The translations under genes and the position numbers were made by a program. From positions 1-30,539 of the IMG/VR virus record IMGVR_UViG_3300045283_000072: DNA of 30,539 nt, one strand, 5' to 3'. Below are positions 6,797-14,557 of the stretch, in pieces (position 1 is the first letter of the stretch; each line of letters opens with the position of its first letter). Source of the DNA: a virus. The notes beneath the pieces are model-generated. The model had not been told where the DNA came from, did not search any database, and saw nothing but the letters and a program-made list of their open reading frames with translations.

Positions 6797-7378
6797 GTGA
6801 AAAACTGTCCCTACTGCGCGGAAGCGATCCAGGACGCGGCGATCGTCTGCAAACATTGCGGCCGCGACTTGAAAGGCGCGAACGTCGGCGCCGTGACCGT
6901 CCGACCACAGTCGAGCGGGTGGCTGCGCGTATTCGCGCTCGTGGCCGTCGTGAGCCTCATCGCGATCACCGGCATGGTCGTCCTCGGGTTCGTGGCGTTC
7001 CAGCTGAGGCCGAGTCTCCAGAACCGACGCGTCAGCGGCGAATGCCAATTGTCGGGCGAGGCGATCGCCATCCCGCACGAGGCGCGCGTCGGCGGTGACA
7101 CGCTCGAGATCACGAATCGCGATCGCGCGTGGTGGGACAACGCCGAGCTCCGTATTTTCGGCACCACCACCATCGGCGCCCACAAGGAACCCGCCGGCGT
7201 GTACACGCTCCATCGAGACCTCGCGCCAGGCGTGACGAGGGGGATTGCTCTGAGCGATTTTCAGGCGGCCGATGGATCGCGATGGGTGCCGTTGACGATG
7301 CACGCCGAGGGCATGGGGATCACCGCCACACTGCGCGGCGAGCACTGCGAAGTCGAGCTCTCGGTCCATACGCCTTGA
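6797..7378 (+). CDS. Zinc-ribbon membrane protein, probable lysogenic-conversion gene
   Basis: This 193-residue protein begins with a zinc ribbon, CPYC and CKHC (Cys4, Cys7, Cys18, Cys21). One transmembrane helix follows at about 43-69, then a C-terminal region of about 120 residues that looks beta-rich and probably lies outside the membrane. The start is GTG at 6797 with no clear ribosome site. It lies just beyond the P' arm of attP, on the strand of integrase and opposite to all lytic genes, and after integration it would sit at one prophage end. That position is typical of cargo genes expressed from the prophage. The molecular function is unknown; similar ribbon-plus-helix proteins are common in bacterial chromosomes. 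Confidence 0.82.
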   Translation: MKNCPYCAEAIQDAAIVCKHCGRDLKGANVGAVTVRPQSSGWLRVFALVAVVSLIAITGMVVLGFVAFQLRPSLQNRRVSGECQLSGEAIAIPHEARVGGDTLEITNRDRAWWDNAELRIFGTTTIGAHKEPAGVYTLHRDLAPGVTRGIALSDFQAADGSRWVPLTMHAEGMGITATLRGEHCEVELSVHTP

Positions 7379-7433
7379 CGGCCTCGCCGCCGATCGCGCG
7401 TCCTGCGGCCGCCTGACGCGCCGGGCGGGCCGT

Positions 7434-7514
7434 CTAGGGCCCGCGTCGCGCGCCGCGGCCGACCAGCAGCAGGGCCAACAGCGCGACTACGAGCAGCACG
7501 CCCGGCGTCAGCAT
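7434..7514 (-). CDS. Possible membrane micropeptide, 26 aa
   Basis: A short frame starts at ATG 7514, nine bases after the stop of the preceding membrane gene. It encodes MLTPGVLLVVALLALLLVGR followed by a basic end. It is one hydrophobic helix with a positive tail, as in small membrane peptides. No good ribosome site is seen. It is the last possible gene of the minus-strand unit and faces the cargo gene at 7378. It may be chance in high-GC sequence, so confidence is low. Confidence 0.38.
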   Translation of the reverse strand: MLTPGVLLVVALLALLLVGRGARRGP

Positions 7515-7523
7515 GGCGCGCGG

Positions 7524-7676
7524 TCAGATCGACCGGCCTTGCAGCAGCCGCACGACGACGAGCACGACCACGATCAGCAGCAGGACGTGAATCAGCGAGC
7601 CGCCCACCGGCACGACGAACCCGCCGAGCAGCCACAGCACCAGCAGCACGACGATCAGCACTTCGAGCACGCCCAT
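7524..7676 (-). CDS. lmo0937-like small membrane protein, 50 aa
   Basis: ATG 7676 follows a strong ribosome site (aaggagg, six to seven bases upstream). The sequence, with VVLLVLWLLGGFVVPVGG, SLIHVLLLIVVV and a basic LLQGRSI end, matches the short two-helix lmo0937/DUF5670-type membrane proteins. These are widespread in bacterial chromosomes and have no known biochemical role. In a phage it is either an acquired host gene or a lysis-related membrane protein. The position after the tail genes would suit a holin, but nothing specific to holins is present. The strong ribosome site is unusual here, because most neighbours rely on overlapping starts. Confidence 0.72.
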   Translation of the reverse strand: MGVLEVLIVVLLVLWLLGGFVVPVGGSLIHVLLLIVVVLVVVRLLQGRSI

Positions 7677-7793
7677 GACGCCCCTCCTTGGGTTCCGGCC
7701 ACGGGCCGGGCGAGCGCGGGACACACCGCGCCGCCCCGGCGGGATTGTCGGGCCGCGGCGCGCACCAACACCGCACGCCCGCCCGGCCCGTCG

Positions 7794-7952
7794 TCAGCTC
7801 TCGCGCGGCGTCGGGGGCGGCTGCGTCGGCGGCGGCTCGGTAATCGGGTGCGTGGGGTGCGCGCCGCCGTCGTCGGGGCGCGTGGGCCCACCGGGGCGGT
7901 CCGGCTTGGGGTCGTGGCCGGGTTTGTCGTGGTCTGGTTTGCGGTCAGTCAT
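7794..7952 (-). CDS. Small proline-rich hydrophilic protein, 52 aa
   Basis: ATG 7952 is preceded by an AG-rich stretch (gagaggac). The protein is composed mostly of Pro, Asp, His and Lys, starting MTDRKPDHDKPGHDPKP and ending in PPPTQPPPTPRES. It has no hydrophobic segment and is probably disordered. A similar Pro-rich character is seen in many short host proteins. It lies between a large tail-region protein and a small membrane protein at the end of the late unit. The function is unknown, and the biased composition means the coding call rests on start, stop and context only. Confidence 0.55.
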   Translation of the reverse strand: MTDRKPDHDKPGHDPKPDRPGGPTRPDDGGAHPTHPITEPPPTQPPPTPRES

Positions 7953-7999
7953 GGGATCCGTCCTCTCCTTCGGGTGAACCCGATCGGGTCGTCGAGCGT

Positions 8000-9580
8000 T
8001 TAGCACGCCACGCGGAACGCATGCACGATCGGGCGCCACTCGCCTTGCCACTCCGCGTGGATCTCCGAGACAAACAGGGTCGCGCTCGCGGGCTCCCACC
8101 ACGCGCCCCCGAAGGTGCAGATGCCGTGCGCCACCAGCGACGGGAACGGCTGGCCGTCGTGGGCCACCTGATGCAAATTGACGGCATCGGTCGTCGGTGG
8201 CAACAGGATCGGTGAACACGTGCCCTGCGCCACCGTGGCGAGATCCTCGGCCGCATAGATGAACAGGGCGGACGCCATCGTCGTGACACCGGGACCGGTC
8301 GCGCTGTAGCCGTAGCGCGTGTCGTTCTGGCCGTGGGCGCACATCTTTCGGACCCCATAGTCCTGCGCGGGGCCGTACCACACGTGGCACCGACCAAGAT
8401 CCCCATACTCGGCCGCATGGTCGGCCAGGGTCTTCGCCATCTGACCAATCAGCACCAATCCCTGCTTGGCCGGACCCGACACAAACGCGCCAGCGGAAAT
8501 CACATCGACGGAGGTGAACGTCGTGAACGGGCCGTACGACACGCCGCAGAGTTCCCCGTTCACCGTGCACCCCGAACCGTCCTGCACGGGGTTGTTCTGC
8601 GGCTCTGCACCTTTCGAGTCAAACTCGCCGTAGTGCGTCCAGCCGCATTCGTCGACATCGTCCGTGCGCGGCTGACGGTGATCGATGTCCGTGTGGATCA
8701 AGTTCGTGGTGGGGATCGTGACGTGTGCCGGATCGGCCGGACTATCCGGTGGCGTGCCGGCCGGGGGGAGGTCGAAGGCGGAGAAGTACGGCCCCCAGGG
8801 TGAGGTCGCATTGCCGGAACCAATCGGAGCACCTGCGCCCAGCCGCATCCCGCCCAGCAGGGCCTGGAGCGACTCCGGGAGTGCCACCAGATAGCCGCCG
8901 ACGCGCATCGAATGACAGGCCAGCCGCCACGGACCGTCCGCCCGTGGGCCCTCTGGCAGCAGCTGCGAGGCGCCGAGACACGGATCGTGCGACCCAGCTA
9001 CGTTGTATTGGTCCATGTAGGTCCAACACAGACGCTGGCTCGCCTCGTCCCAGAGCAGGCCTTTTATCGGCAGTGAATTGCCGGCGGTGGACACGCGCAG
9101 ACCACACGTCACGTCGCCCCAGGACGTGACCAGCGTGCACCGTGTGCCGACACCGGTCCACGCGAGTTCGTACACCGGATCCATCCACCCCGTCTCCGCT
9201 TGGGCGCCCGTGATGAAGAGATGAATCTGCCCATCGACGACACGGCCCGACAGGGCCCCCGTCGAATACCCGAACCGGGTTTGTCCGCTGATGTCCAGCG
9301 GCAATGTGGCCGATCCTAAGTACGTGAAATCCTCCGGCGTGATCACGGGGTGCGTCGTGGGCGGCGGGATCGGCTCGGGCGGCACGACGCCGGCGAGCTG
9401 CGCCGCCGTCGCGCGCGCCATGCGGATCGCCTGGTCGATGGCGAGCGCCTCGTCCATGTCCGGGTTCGCGGCCATCAGGCCGCCGAGCACGTGGCCGGTC
9501 AGCGCGGCGAGCGTCGGATCGACCTCACGCGCGGCGAGGAGGCGATCGAGTTCGCGCAGCACGTCACGCGGCGTTCGCAC
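8000..9580 (-). CDS. Large tail-region protein of unknown function, 526 aa
   Basis: GTG 9580 has a clear ribosome site (ggagg, six bases upstream) and overlaps the previous gene by 17 bases. The first 60 residues form a helical segment that may anchor it to the tail. A proline-rich linker (PPEPIPPPTTHP) follows, then about 450 residues rich in Gly, Trp, Tyr and Cys, with strand-like repeats such as YLGSATLPLDISGQ, HLFITGAQ and WWEPASATLFVSEI. The pattern suggests a beta-propeller or other beta-fold, as in receptor-binding or carbohydrate-active proteins, but I see no catalytic motif. As the last large late gene after the S74 fibre, it is a good candidate for host recognition or surface degradation. 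Confidence 0.8.
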   Translation of the reverse strand: MRTPRDVLRELDRLLAAREVDPTLAALTGHVLGGLMAANPDMDEALAIDQAIRMARATAAQLAGVVPPEPIPPPTTHPVITPEDFTYLGSATLPLDISGQTRFGYSTGALSGRVVDGQIHLFITGAQAETGWMDPVYELAWTGVGTRCTLVTSWGDVTCGLRVSTAGNSLPIKGLLWDEASQRLCWTYMDQYNVAGSHDPCLGASQLLPEGPRADGPWRLACHSMRVGGYLVALPESLQALLGGMRLGAGAPIGSGNATSPWGPYFSAFDLPPAGTPPDSPADPAHVTIPTTNLIHTDIDHRQPRTDDVDECGWTHYGEFDSKGAEPQNNPVQDGSGCTVNGELCGVSYGPFTTFTSVDVISAGAFVSGPAKQGLVLIGQMAKTLADHAAEYGDLGRCHVWYGPAQDYGVRKMCAHGQNDTRYGYSATGPGVTTMASALFIYAAEDLATVAQGTCSPILLPPTTDAVNLHQVAHDGQPFPSLVAHGICTFGGAWWEPASATLFVSEIHAEWQGEWRPIVHAFRVAC

Positions 9581-9806
9581 GGGGGGCCTCCGGGGCGTCG
9601 GGGATCGTGATCGTCAGCGTGTCGTCGTCCAGGGTGAACGTCGGGGCCGTCGGATCGAACCCCAGCGCGGCGAGCTGCGCGGTTTGTTTTTTGTGCGCGG
9701 TCGCGAGCTCGGCCCGCGCCTGCAGCGCGAGCACCTCGCACCGCGACGCCTCGCTGCAGATGGCGCGCAGCTTCCAATAGTCGACCGCCTCGAGCGTGCG
9801 CGTCAT
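9564..9806 (-). CDS. Small tail-region protein, 80 aa
   Basis: ATG 9806 overlaps the preceding stop (ATGA). Residues 1-48 look helical (EAVDYWKLRAICSEASRCEV and an Ala/Lys/Gln stretch). The rest contains a short acidic beta-like segment (FTLDDDTLTITIP) and an Ala-rich end. It resembles small chaperone or adaptor proteins found beside tail fibre genes, but I cannot name a family. Its coupling with both neighbours makes it part of the tail fibre cluster. Confidence 0.68.
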   Translation of the reverse strand: MTRTLEAVDYWKLRAICSEASRCEVLALQARAELATAHKKQTAQLAALGFDPTAPTFTLDDDTLTITIPDAPEAPRANAA

Positions 9807-10138
9807 TCGATCACGCCCGCCAGCTTGTTCCAATCGGTATGGAGTTGCGATTCGAGATCGGGATCGCCCGCCGCCGTGACCGTCGCGCCGACCTCGAAAC
9901 TGTACGACGTCTCGAACCCGAACACGTTCGGCCGGTTGACGAACGACGGCGCGAGTTGTTGCGCCGTTTGCGCGGGCGAGTTGTTCACGCGTTGGGCGTA
10001 CGCGGCCCGCTCGGCATGGTGCAGCGTGGACGGATCTTCTTCGAGGACTTCCCACGCGACTTTGGCGAGCGCGTTTTGGACGCGCACGACAAACGTCCGA
10101 TCGCTCGCGAGGGCCTGTTGGGTAAACGCATCATTCAT
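9803..10138 (-). CDS. Tail-fibre-cluster protein, 111 aa, unknown function
   Basis: ATG 10138 has a ribosome site (aagga) about five bases upstream and lies seven bases after the S74 fibre stop. The N-terminal 55 residues look helical (FTQQALASDRTFVVRVQNAL and onward). The C-terminal half has a strand-like segment (FGFETSYSFEVGATVTAAG). No family is recognised. It could be a minor tail component or an assembly factor for the fibre. Confidence 0.68.
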   Translation of the reverse strand: MNDAFTQQALASDRTFVVRVQNALAKVAWEVLEEDPSTLHHAERAAYAQRVNNSPAQTAQQLAPSFVNRPNVFGFETSYSFEVGATVTAAGDPDLESQLHTDWNKLAGVIE

Positions 10139-10145
10139 GGTGTCC

Positions 10146-11147
10146 TTATCCTTTCAGGGTCGCGAACGCCGCGCGCAACGCGGCGAGTTCGGCGTCGTGC
10201 TGTTGCCAGCCCGCGATCAAGTCGGGCACGAATTTGCTGTAATCGGTCATCCATGGGCGCGCGAGCAATCCGTCGTCGGTCGTCTCGTCGGTGCCCTCAA
10301 CCACGGCGCGCGGATAAAGCGCGTGCGCTTCCTGCGCGAAGATGCCCCGGTCCCGCACGCCGTCGGCCTTCCACGTGAAGTCATGCACGACGACGCGGCG
10401 CAGGGCGGCGACATCAGTCGCCGGGCCTGCATCGTCTTTCAAGCGCGCATCTGAGGACGTGCCGAAGGTCACGGTCGTCGCACTCGCTTGGCCAATAAAG
10501 CCCGCCGCCTGCCCCGCACTGTTGCCGAACATCATAAAATTCCCGGTATTGCCGGCGTTCGAGTTCTGAATCACGATCGCGTTCGAGGCCGTGAGATCGC
10601 TGACGACGCCGAGGCGCGGGGCAAACGGGATCGTCGAGCCTTGGTTGTTGATCGACACGACCCCAGCGGAATCGATCCGCAGCCGCTCCGTGAGCCCCCC
10701 CGTGTAGCACCGAATCGCGCCGGTCGCGTGTTCGGCGGCGATCGACAGGCCATTGGCCCCCGTCCCGCGCAGGGCCGCGCCCGACGGCAGATAGGGCCCG
10801 CTGGGCGCCCACGTCGAGGCGAAGACTTGGGCGATGCACTGCACGCTGGCGTCATTGGTCACAAACACGGCGGCAAAATTCGCAGCCCCGGCCAGCGTGT
10901 TTTGCACCGTGACCACGGTGCCCCCGGTTGTGCCCAGACTAAATGCAGCGGAGCCGCTGACGGTCAAACTCCCGGCAATCGACTGATTGCCGGTGAAGGC
11001 ATTCCCGCCCGCGAGTTGCGGGACGAGCGCGAGCGCGGCGTCGATCTGGTTGTAGATCGTGGTTTTTTCCGCGTTGTTGATCACGGTCCCGCTCGTGCCG
11101 GTCCCGTCGTCGTCGATCCATGCCGTCCGGGTGATCGTCACTGCCAT
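10146..11147 (-). CDS. Tail fibre with C-terminal S74-type intramolecular chaperone
   Basis: The C-terminal 100 residues carry the chaperone/auto-protease signature: SSDARLKDD at about residue 232, then ALRRVVVHDFTWK, RGIFAQEAHALYP and a final helix WQQHDAELAALRA. In this family a Ser and Lys dyad cuts the chaperone off after it has guided trimer folding. The N-terminal part (AWIDDDGTGTSGTVINNAEK and following beta-rich repeats) is typical of trimeric fibres. The start ATG at 11147 overlaps the hub stop (TAATG). It is probably a receptor-contacting fibre at the tail tip. Confidence 0.9.
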   Translation of the reverse strand: MAVTITRTAWIDDDGTGTSGTVINNAEKTTIYNQIDAALALVPQLAGGNAFTGNQSIAGSLTVSGSAAFSLGTTGGTVVTVQNTLAGAANFAAVFVTNDASVQCIAQVFASTWAPSGPYLPSGAALRGTGANGLSIAAEHATGAIRCYTGGLTERLRIDSAGVVSINNQGSTIPFAPRLGVVSDLTASNAIVIQNSNAGNTGNFMMFGNSAGQAAGFIGQASATTVTFGTSSDARLKDDAGPATDVAALRRVVVHDFTWKADGVRDRGIFAQEAHALYPRAVVEGTDETTDDGLLARPWMTDYSKFVPDLIAGWQQHDAELAALRAAFATLKG

Positions 11148-14100
11148 TACGCAGCCGCCTCTCTGATAACGCGCAACAATTCCTCGAACGTAAACCGCAC
11201 ACTCGACGCCTCGACGGTGTACGTCGGCGGGACATGCGGGTTGCCGAACGCGTTGACGGTCACGCGTTGAATGAGAAAATCGCCGCGCAGATTGATCGGC
11301 GGCCCGAGGTTGATCGTCACGGTCGCGCCCGCCCGCGTGTTGATATCGCGACACGTGTAATGGACGGTGATGATTCCGACCTTGCCCTCGGCGTCGCGTT
11401 CGGCGAGTTGCGCGAGGCGCGCTCGAGCGCGGGCGTGCGCCTCGGTCGCCGACAAGCGCCGATCCTGGATCTCGTCCTCGACGATCCCATCGGCCCCGCC
11501 GCCGAGTTGCGCCGCGAGCGCGGTTTGCGCCGCGACGTCGTCCTCCTGCACGAACAGATCGACCGGGTCGCCTTTGACGATCGGGACGCGGATCGCGCCG
11601 ACGCCGCTCGCGGGAATGCCGCGGATCGTCGGGGCTGCGACGATCGTCGTGTTGTACGACAGGGGCGAGGCGACCGATCCCGGGCCCGACACGGGCACGC
11701 CGGTGAGGGTGTTGCCCGCGATCCCCGTATAGCGGATCACTTGCGACCCGGCGATCGCCCAGCCGCCCGCCGGCGAGAACGCCGCGAGACTTGCGCACGG
11801 GACCGTCGGCGACCCGGCCAGGACGTTCCCCTGTGGTTGGACCAGGGTCGACGTGTCCGACGTCGGGGCATTCGCCCCGAGCACGGCGTCGGCCGCCGTG
11901 TCGACCCACGTCGTATCGACGTTGTTCGCGATCGTCGTCAGGAGTCGCAATTGCGACAGGTTCGCCGCCGTGCGATAGAGCACGCGGGCCGTCACGGTCG
12001 ACGCGCCGACGGGGATCGCCGAGAGGTTCACCTGGGCCGCCGTCGCCGTGTTCGTGCTCGGGGCCGCCGCGCCGAGACTCGCGTCGGGCGTCGTGTCGAG
12101 GTACGTCGTCGCGACGTTGTCGAGCGTCGCGAGGAGAAATAATCCCGAGTTGCCGATCTTCGTGCGGTACAGTTTCCGACTCGTCACGACGGATCCGCCG
12201 ATCGGGATCGCACTCAAAGGGATCTGTTGCAGGTACGCCGTATTCGTCGCGGGCGGCGCGGCCCCGAGGCCCGCGTTTGCCGTCGTGTCGTCGTACGTCG
12301 ACGCCGAGTTGTTCGCGATCGTCGCGACGAGGCGCAACCCGACGCCGCCCGAGCGGCGATAGAGCTTGCGCGCCGAGACGCCTGTACTCCCCGTCGGGAT
12401 CGCGGTCAGGTGCGCCGCCGTCAACACGAGGGCCGTATTCGACCCGGGCGACCCCGGGCCCAACGCACTATCGGCCGTCGTGTCGGTGTAAGTCGACGTC
12501 GAATTGTTGTTGATCGTCGTGAGGAGTTTTTGCACGCCGCCGCCGACGGGGGTCCGATAGATCCGCCGCGCCGTCGTGCCAGCGGGCCCGGCCGGAATGT
12601 TCGTCAGCGGGATCGTTTTTTTCGCGCCTGCGCTGATCGTGTTGTTGCCGCCCGTCGGCGCGAGCGCGCCCGAGGTGTTACTACAATCATCGGTCAACGT
12701 CGACGTCACGTTGGACGACGTCGCCCATTGGCGTTTTTGTCCGCCGCTCACAAACGCGCGATAAAACACGATCGTCGACACGGCCGGATCCGGGGACGCG
12801 TACGCCGTGACCGCGACGTTGTAGTAATTGTTCGGTTGCCCCGGCACGAGGGTCGCCATGACTTCGACCGTCGGTGATTGCAGGGTTTCCCCGCCGCTCG
12901 TTCGATACGCGTACGAGTAGTACAGCCATCCCCCCGTGACGCTGTTTTGTCCGGTCCCGCGCGCGGTCCCCGGGCCCGAGGCCGGATCGGCGACCGGCGA
13001 TTGTGGGAGGGCCGTCCCTTGCGTGAGAGGCCCGACCGTTGTTTCGCCCGACGCCGTCAAAAACGTCATCGAATACCAGTGATCGCCAACGTCCACGTTC
13101 CCGCCCGAGGTCGCCGGGTTCGTCGTGGGCCCGACCGTCGGCGAGGGGATCGGCGTATTCGCGATCACGATCGCCCCGCCGATCGGGCCCGGGGTTGTTT
13201 CCCCGACCGGCGTCACGAACGACACGGCGTAATCATGCGTCCCGGGATCGGGGCCGGCCCCGATCGCGCCCGCCGTCGGCGTCGGGCCCGTCGTCGGCGC
13301 GGGCGTGAGATCGGTGGACGCTGTGAGGCGCGGCCCGGGCGTCGTTTCCCCGGTCGCCACGACGAACGTTACGGCGTAGTCATGCGCGCCCGGGTCGGGG
13401 CCCGCGCCCACCGTCGGCGGCCCCGCCGTCGGCGCGGCGGCGGGCGGCGCGAACACGCCGACCTGCACGGTGGCGACGGGCGAGGGGATCGTTTCTCCCG
13501 CCGCCGTGCGATACGTCACGGCATAGTTATGGGCGCCCGGCGTGACGCCCGACCCAGGGACGACCAGCGCGTTGAGGGCCGAAATCGGCGCTGCGCCCGG
13601 GCCGACGAGCGATCCCCCGCCGCCGAGATCGACGCTGGCGTATTGCACCCGTTGGGGCCCGGCCAGGACGGTGCCGCCCGTCGGCGGGTACCACACGGCC
13701 GTATCGACCGGGATCATGGTCGCGCCCGGGGCGATCGCCTCGAGCGCGTTGGATCCGCCCGCGTCGACATACACGCGCGTCACGACTTGCGAGAGGTCGC
13801 GATCCCAGGTGATCCCCGCCATCGACGGATGGACGGCATTCACGATCGTCGGCGGCGCGGATGCCGTATCGGTGAAAAACAGCCGCACGACTTTGGTGTA
13901 ATCACACTGCCAATCGCCGCCGACGCGCGTCACGAGCTGCCCGATCGCGTTGTCGAGGTTCTGCTCGGTGAACGTGATCTCGTCGATTCGTGCGGCGGCG
14001 ATATCGGCCGCGACCTGCAACGTATACCCGGCGGGCGCGCGCGTCATCAGCGACGCCGCGATCGCGCCGACGGTGGTCGCCGTGAACTTGTCCGACACCT

Positions 14101-14557
14101 TGCGCCGCTGCAGCCCCCACTCGTAGTCGATGAGCGCGCAGTCATACACCATGTTCGCCGCGACGGGTTTATCGCCCACGTAGCGGTGGCGGGTACTGAG
14201 GATCGTCCCGCCGAACGCGCGGTCCGCGTTGTTGGTCGATCCCAACGTGATCACGACGTCGGTCCCCTCGACGGGCACCCACCCGTACGCGATCATCGTG
14301 CCGGTCGTCGGCGTACTGCTGACGGAGTCGTTGATCGTGAGCGAATCGATCAACACGCCGACGCCTGGGACCGTGCCAATGGGCACGCCGCCGATCGCGA
14401 TGAACGGGCGCCCGCTTGTGTAGTTCGAGCGCGTGGCGCCAGAGCGCGCGATCTTGGAGATCGCATACAGCGGGACCTTCGTCCCGAGGAGGACGGGCCA
14501 CCCCGCGCGCGTCGCGCCCGATCGCGCCAGCCCCGATCGCGCAATCGTCAGGGTCAT
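11147..14557 (-). CDS. Tail hub/tip protein with inserted Ig-like repeats, 1136 aa
   Basis: The N-terminal ~330 residues look like a tail hub domain (IDSLTINDSVSSTPTTG; YDCALIDYEWGLQRRKVSDK; TFTEQNLDNAIGQLVTRVGG). The last ~200 residues (VKGDPVDLFVQEDD; EDEIQDRRLSATEAHARARA; TYTVEASSVRFTFEELL) read as the closing hub domain. Between them lie two arrays. First are five copies of a ~50-residue unit with the signature YAVTFVTxxGETTPGP (about residues 340-560). Then come four copies, plus one decayed copy, of a 64-residue unit with ARKLYRT and TYxDTTADAxLG (about 590-905). Such inserted Ig/FN3-type modules usually bind cell-surface sugars. It follows the tape measure directly (ATGA), as expected. 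Confidence 0.87.
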   Translation of the reverse strand: MTLTIARSGLARSGATRAGWPVLLGTKVPLYAISKIARSGATRSNYTSGRPFIAIGGVPIGTVPGVGVLIDSLTINDSVSSTPTTGTMIAYGWVPVEGTDVVITLGSTNNADRAFGGTILSTRHRYVGDKPVAANMVYDCALIDYEWGLQRRKVSDKFTATTVGAIAASLMTRAPAGYTLQVAADIAAARIDEITFTEQNLDNAIGQLVTRVGGDWQCDYTKVVRLFFTDTASAPPTIVNAVHPSMAGITWDRDLSQVVTRVYVDAGGSNALEAIAPGATMIPVDTAVWYPPTGGTVLAGPQRVQYASVDLGGGGSLVGPGAAPISALNALVVPGSGVTPGAHNYAVTYRTAAGETIPSPVATVQVGVFAPPAAAPTAGPPTVGAGPDPGAHDYAVTFVVATGETTPGPRLTASTDLTPAPTTGPTPTAGAIGAGPDPGTHDYAVSFVTPVGETTPGPIGGAIVIANTPIPSPTVGPTTNPATSGGNVDVGDHWYSMTFLTASGETTVGPLTQGTALPQSPVADPASGPGTARGTGQNSVTGGWLYYSYAYRTSGGETLQSPTVEVMATLVPGQPNNYYNVAVTAYASPDPAVSTIVFYRAFVSGGQKRQWATSSNVTSTLTDDCSNTSGALAPTGGNNTISAGAKKTIPLTNIPAGPAGTTARRIYRTPVGGGVQKLLTTINNNSTSTYTDTTADSALGPGSPGSNTALVLTAAHLTAIPTGSTGVSARKLYRRSGGVGLRLVATIANNSASTYDDTTANAGLGAAPPATNTAYLQQIPLSAIPIGGSVVTSRKLYRTKIGNSGLFLLATLDNVATTYLDTTPDASLGAAAPSTNTATAAQVNLSAIPVGASTVTARVLYRTAANLSQLRLLTTIANNVDTTWVDTAADAVLGANAPTSDTSTLVQPQGNVLAGSPTVPCASLAAFSPAGGWAIAGSQVIRYTGIAGNTLTGVPVSGPGSVASPLSYNTTIVAAPTIRGIPASGVGAIRVPIVKGDPVDLFVQEDDVAAQTALAAQLGGGADGIVEDEIQDRRLSATEAHARARARLAQLAERDAEGKVGIITVHYTCRDINTRAGATVTINLGPPINLRGDFLIQRVTVNAFGNPHVPPTYTVEASSVRFTFEELLRVIREAAA
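11847..12790 (-). repeat. Tandem 64-residue repeats in the hub gene
   Basis: Four near-complete units of about 192 bp repeat in register, recognisable on the plus strand by gtcgtgtcg..tacgtcg..gttgt near 11898, 12092, 12283 and 12477. A decayed fifth copy lies at about 12655-12790. The encoded unit is IPxGxxxVTARKLYRT, then LLxTIANN, then TTYxDTTADAxLGAxAPxTNTA. The copies differ by many substitutions, so the duplication is not recent, but the length is conserved. Confidence 0.85.
12880..13540 (-). repeat. Tandem ~50-residue Ig/FN3-like repeats in the hub gene
   Basis: Five units of 140-157 bp share a strand motif encoding YAVTF or a close variant, then GETTPGP. On the plus strand the copies show gtttccccg at about 12890, 13040, 13197, 13347 and 13487. 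Proline/threonine-rich linkers of variable length separate them. Two middle copies also share GAGPDPGxHDYAV, indicating a more recent duplication. Confidence 0.82.

Noticed and set aside
7434-7793. Several short GC-rich hairpins (for example 7695-7709, and one around 7430-7447) as possible terminators of the late unit and cargo gene
   Set aside because: Stems are short (about 6 bp), no T-run follows and such hairpins arise often by chance in this base composition.
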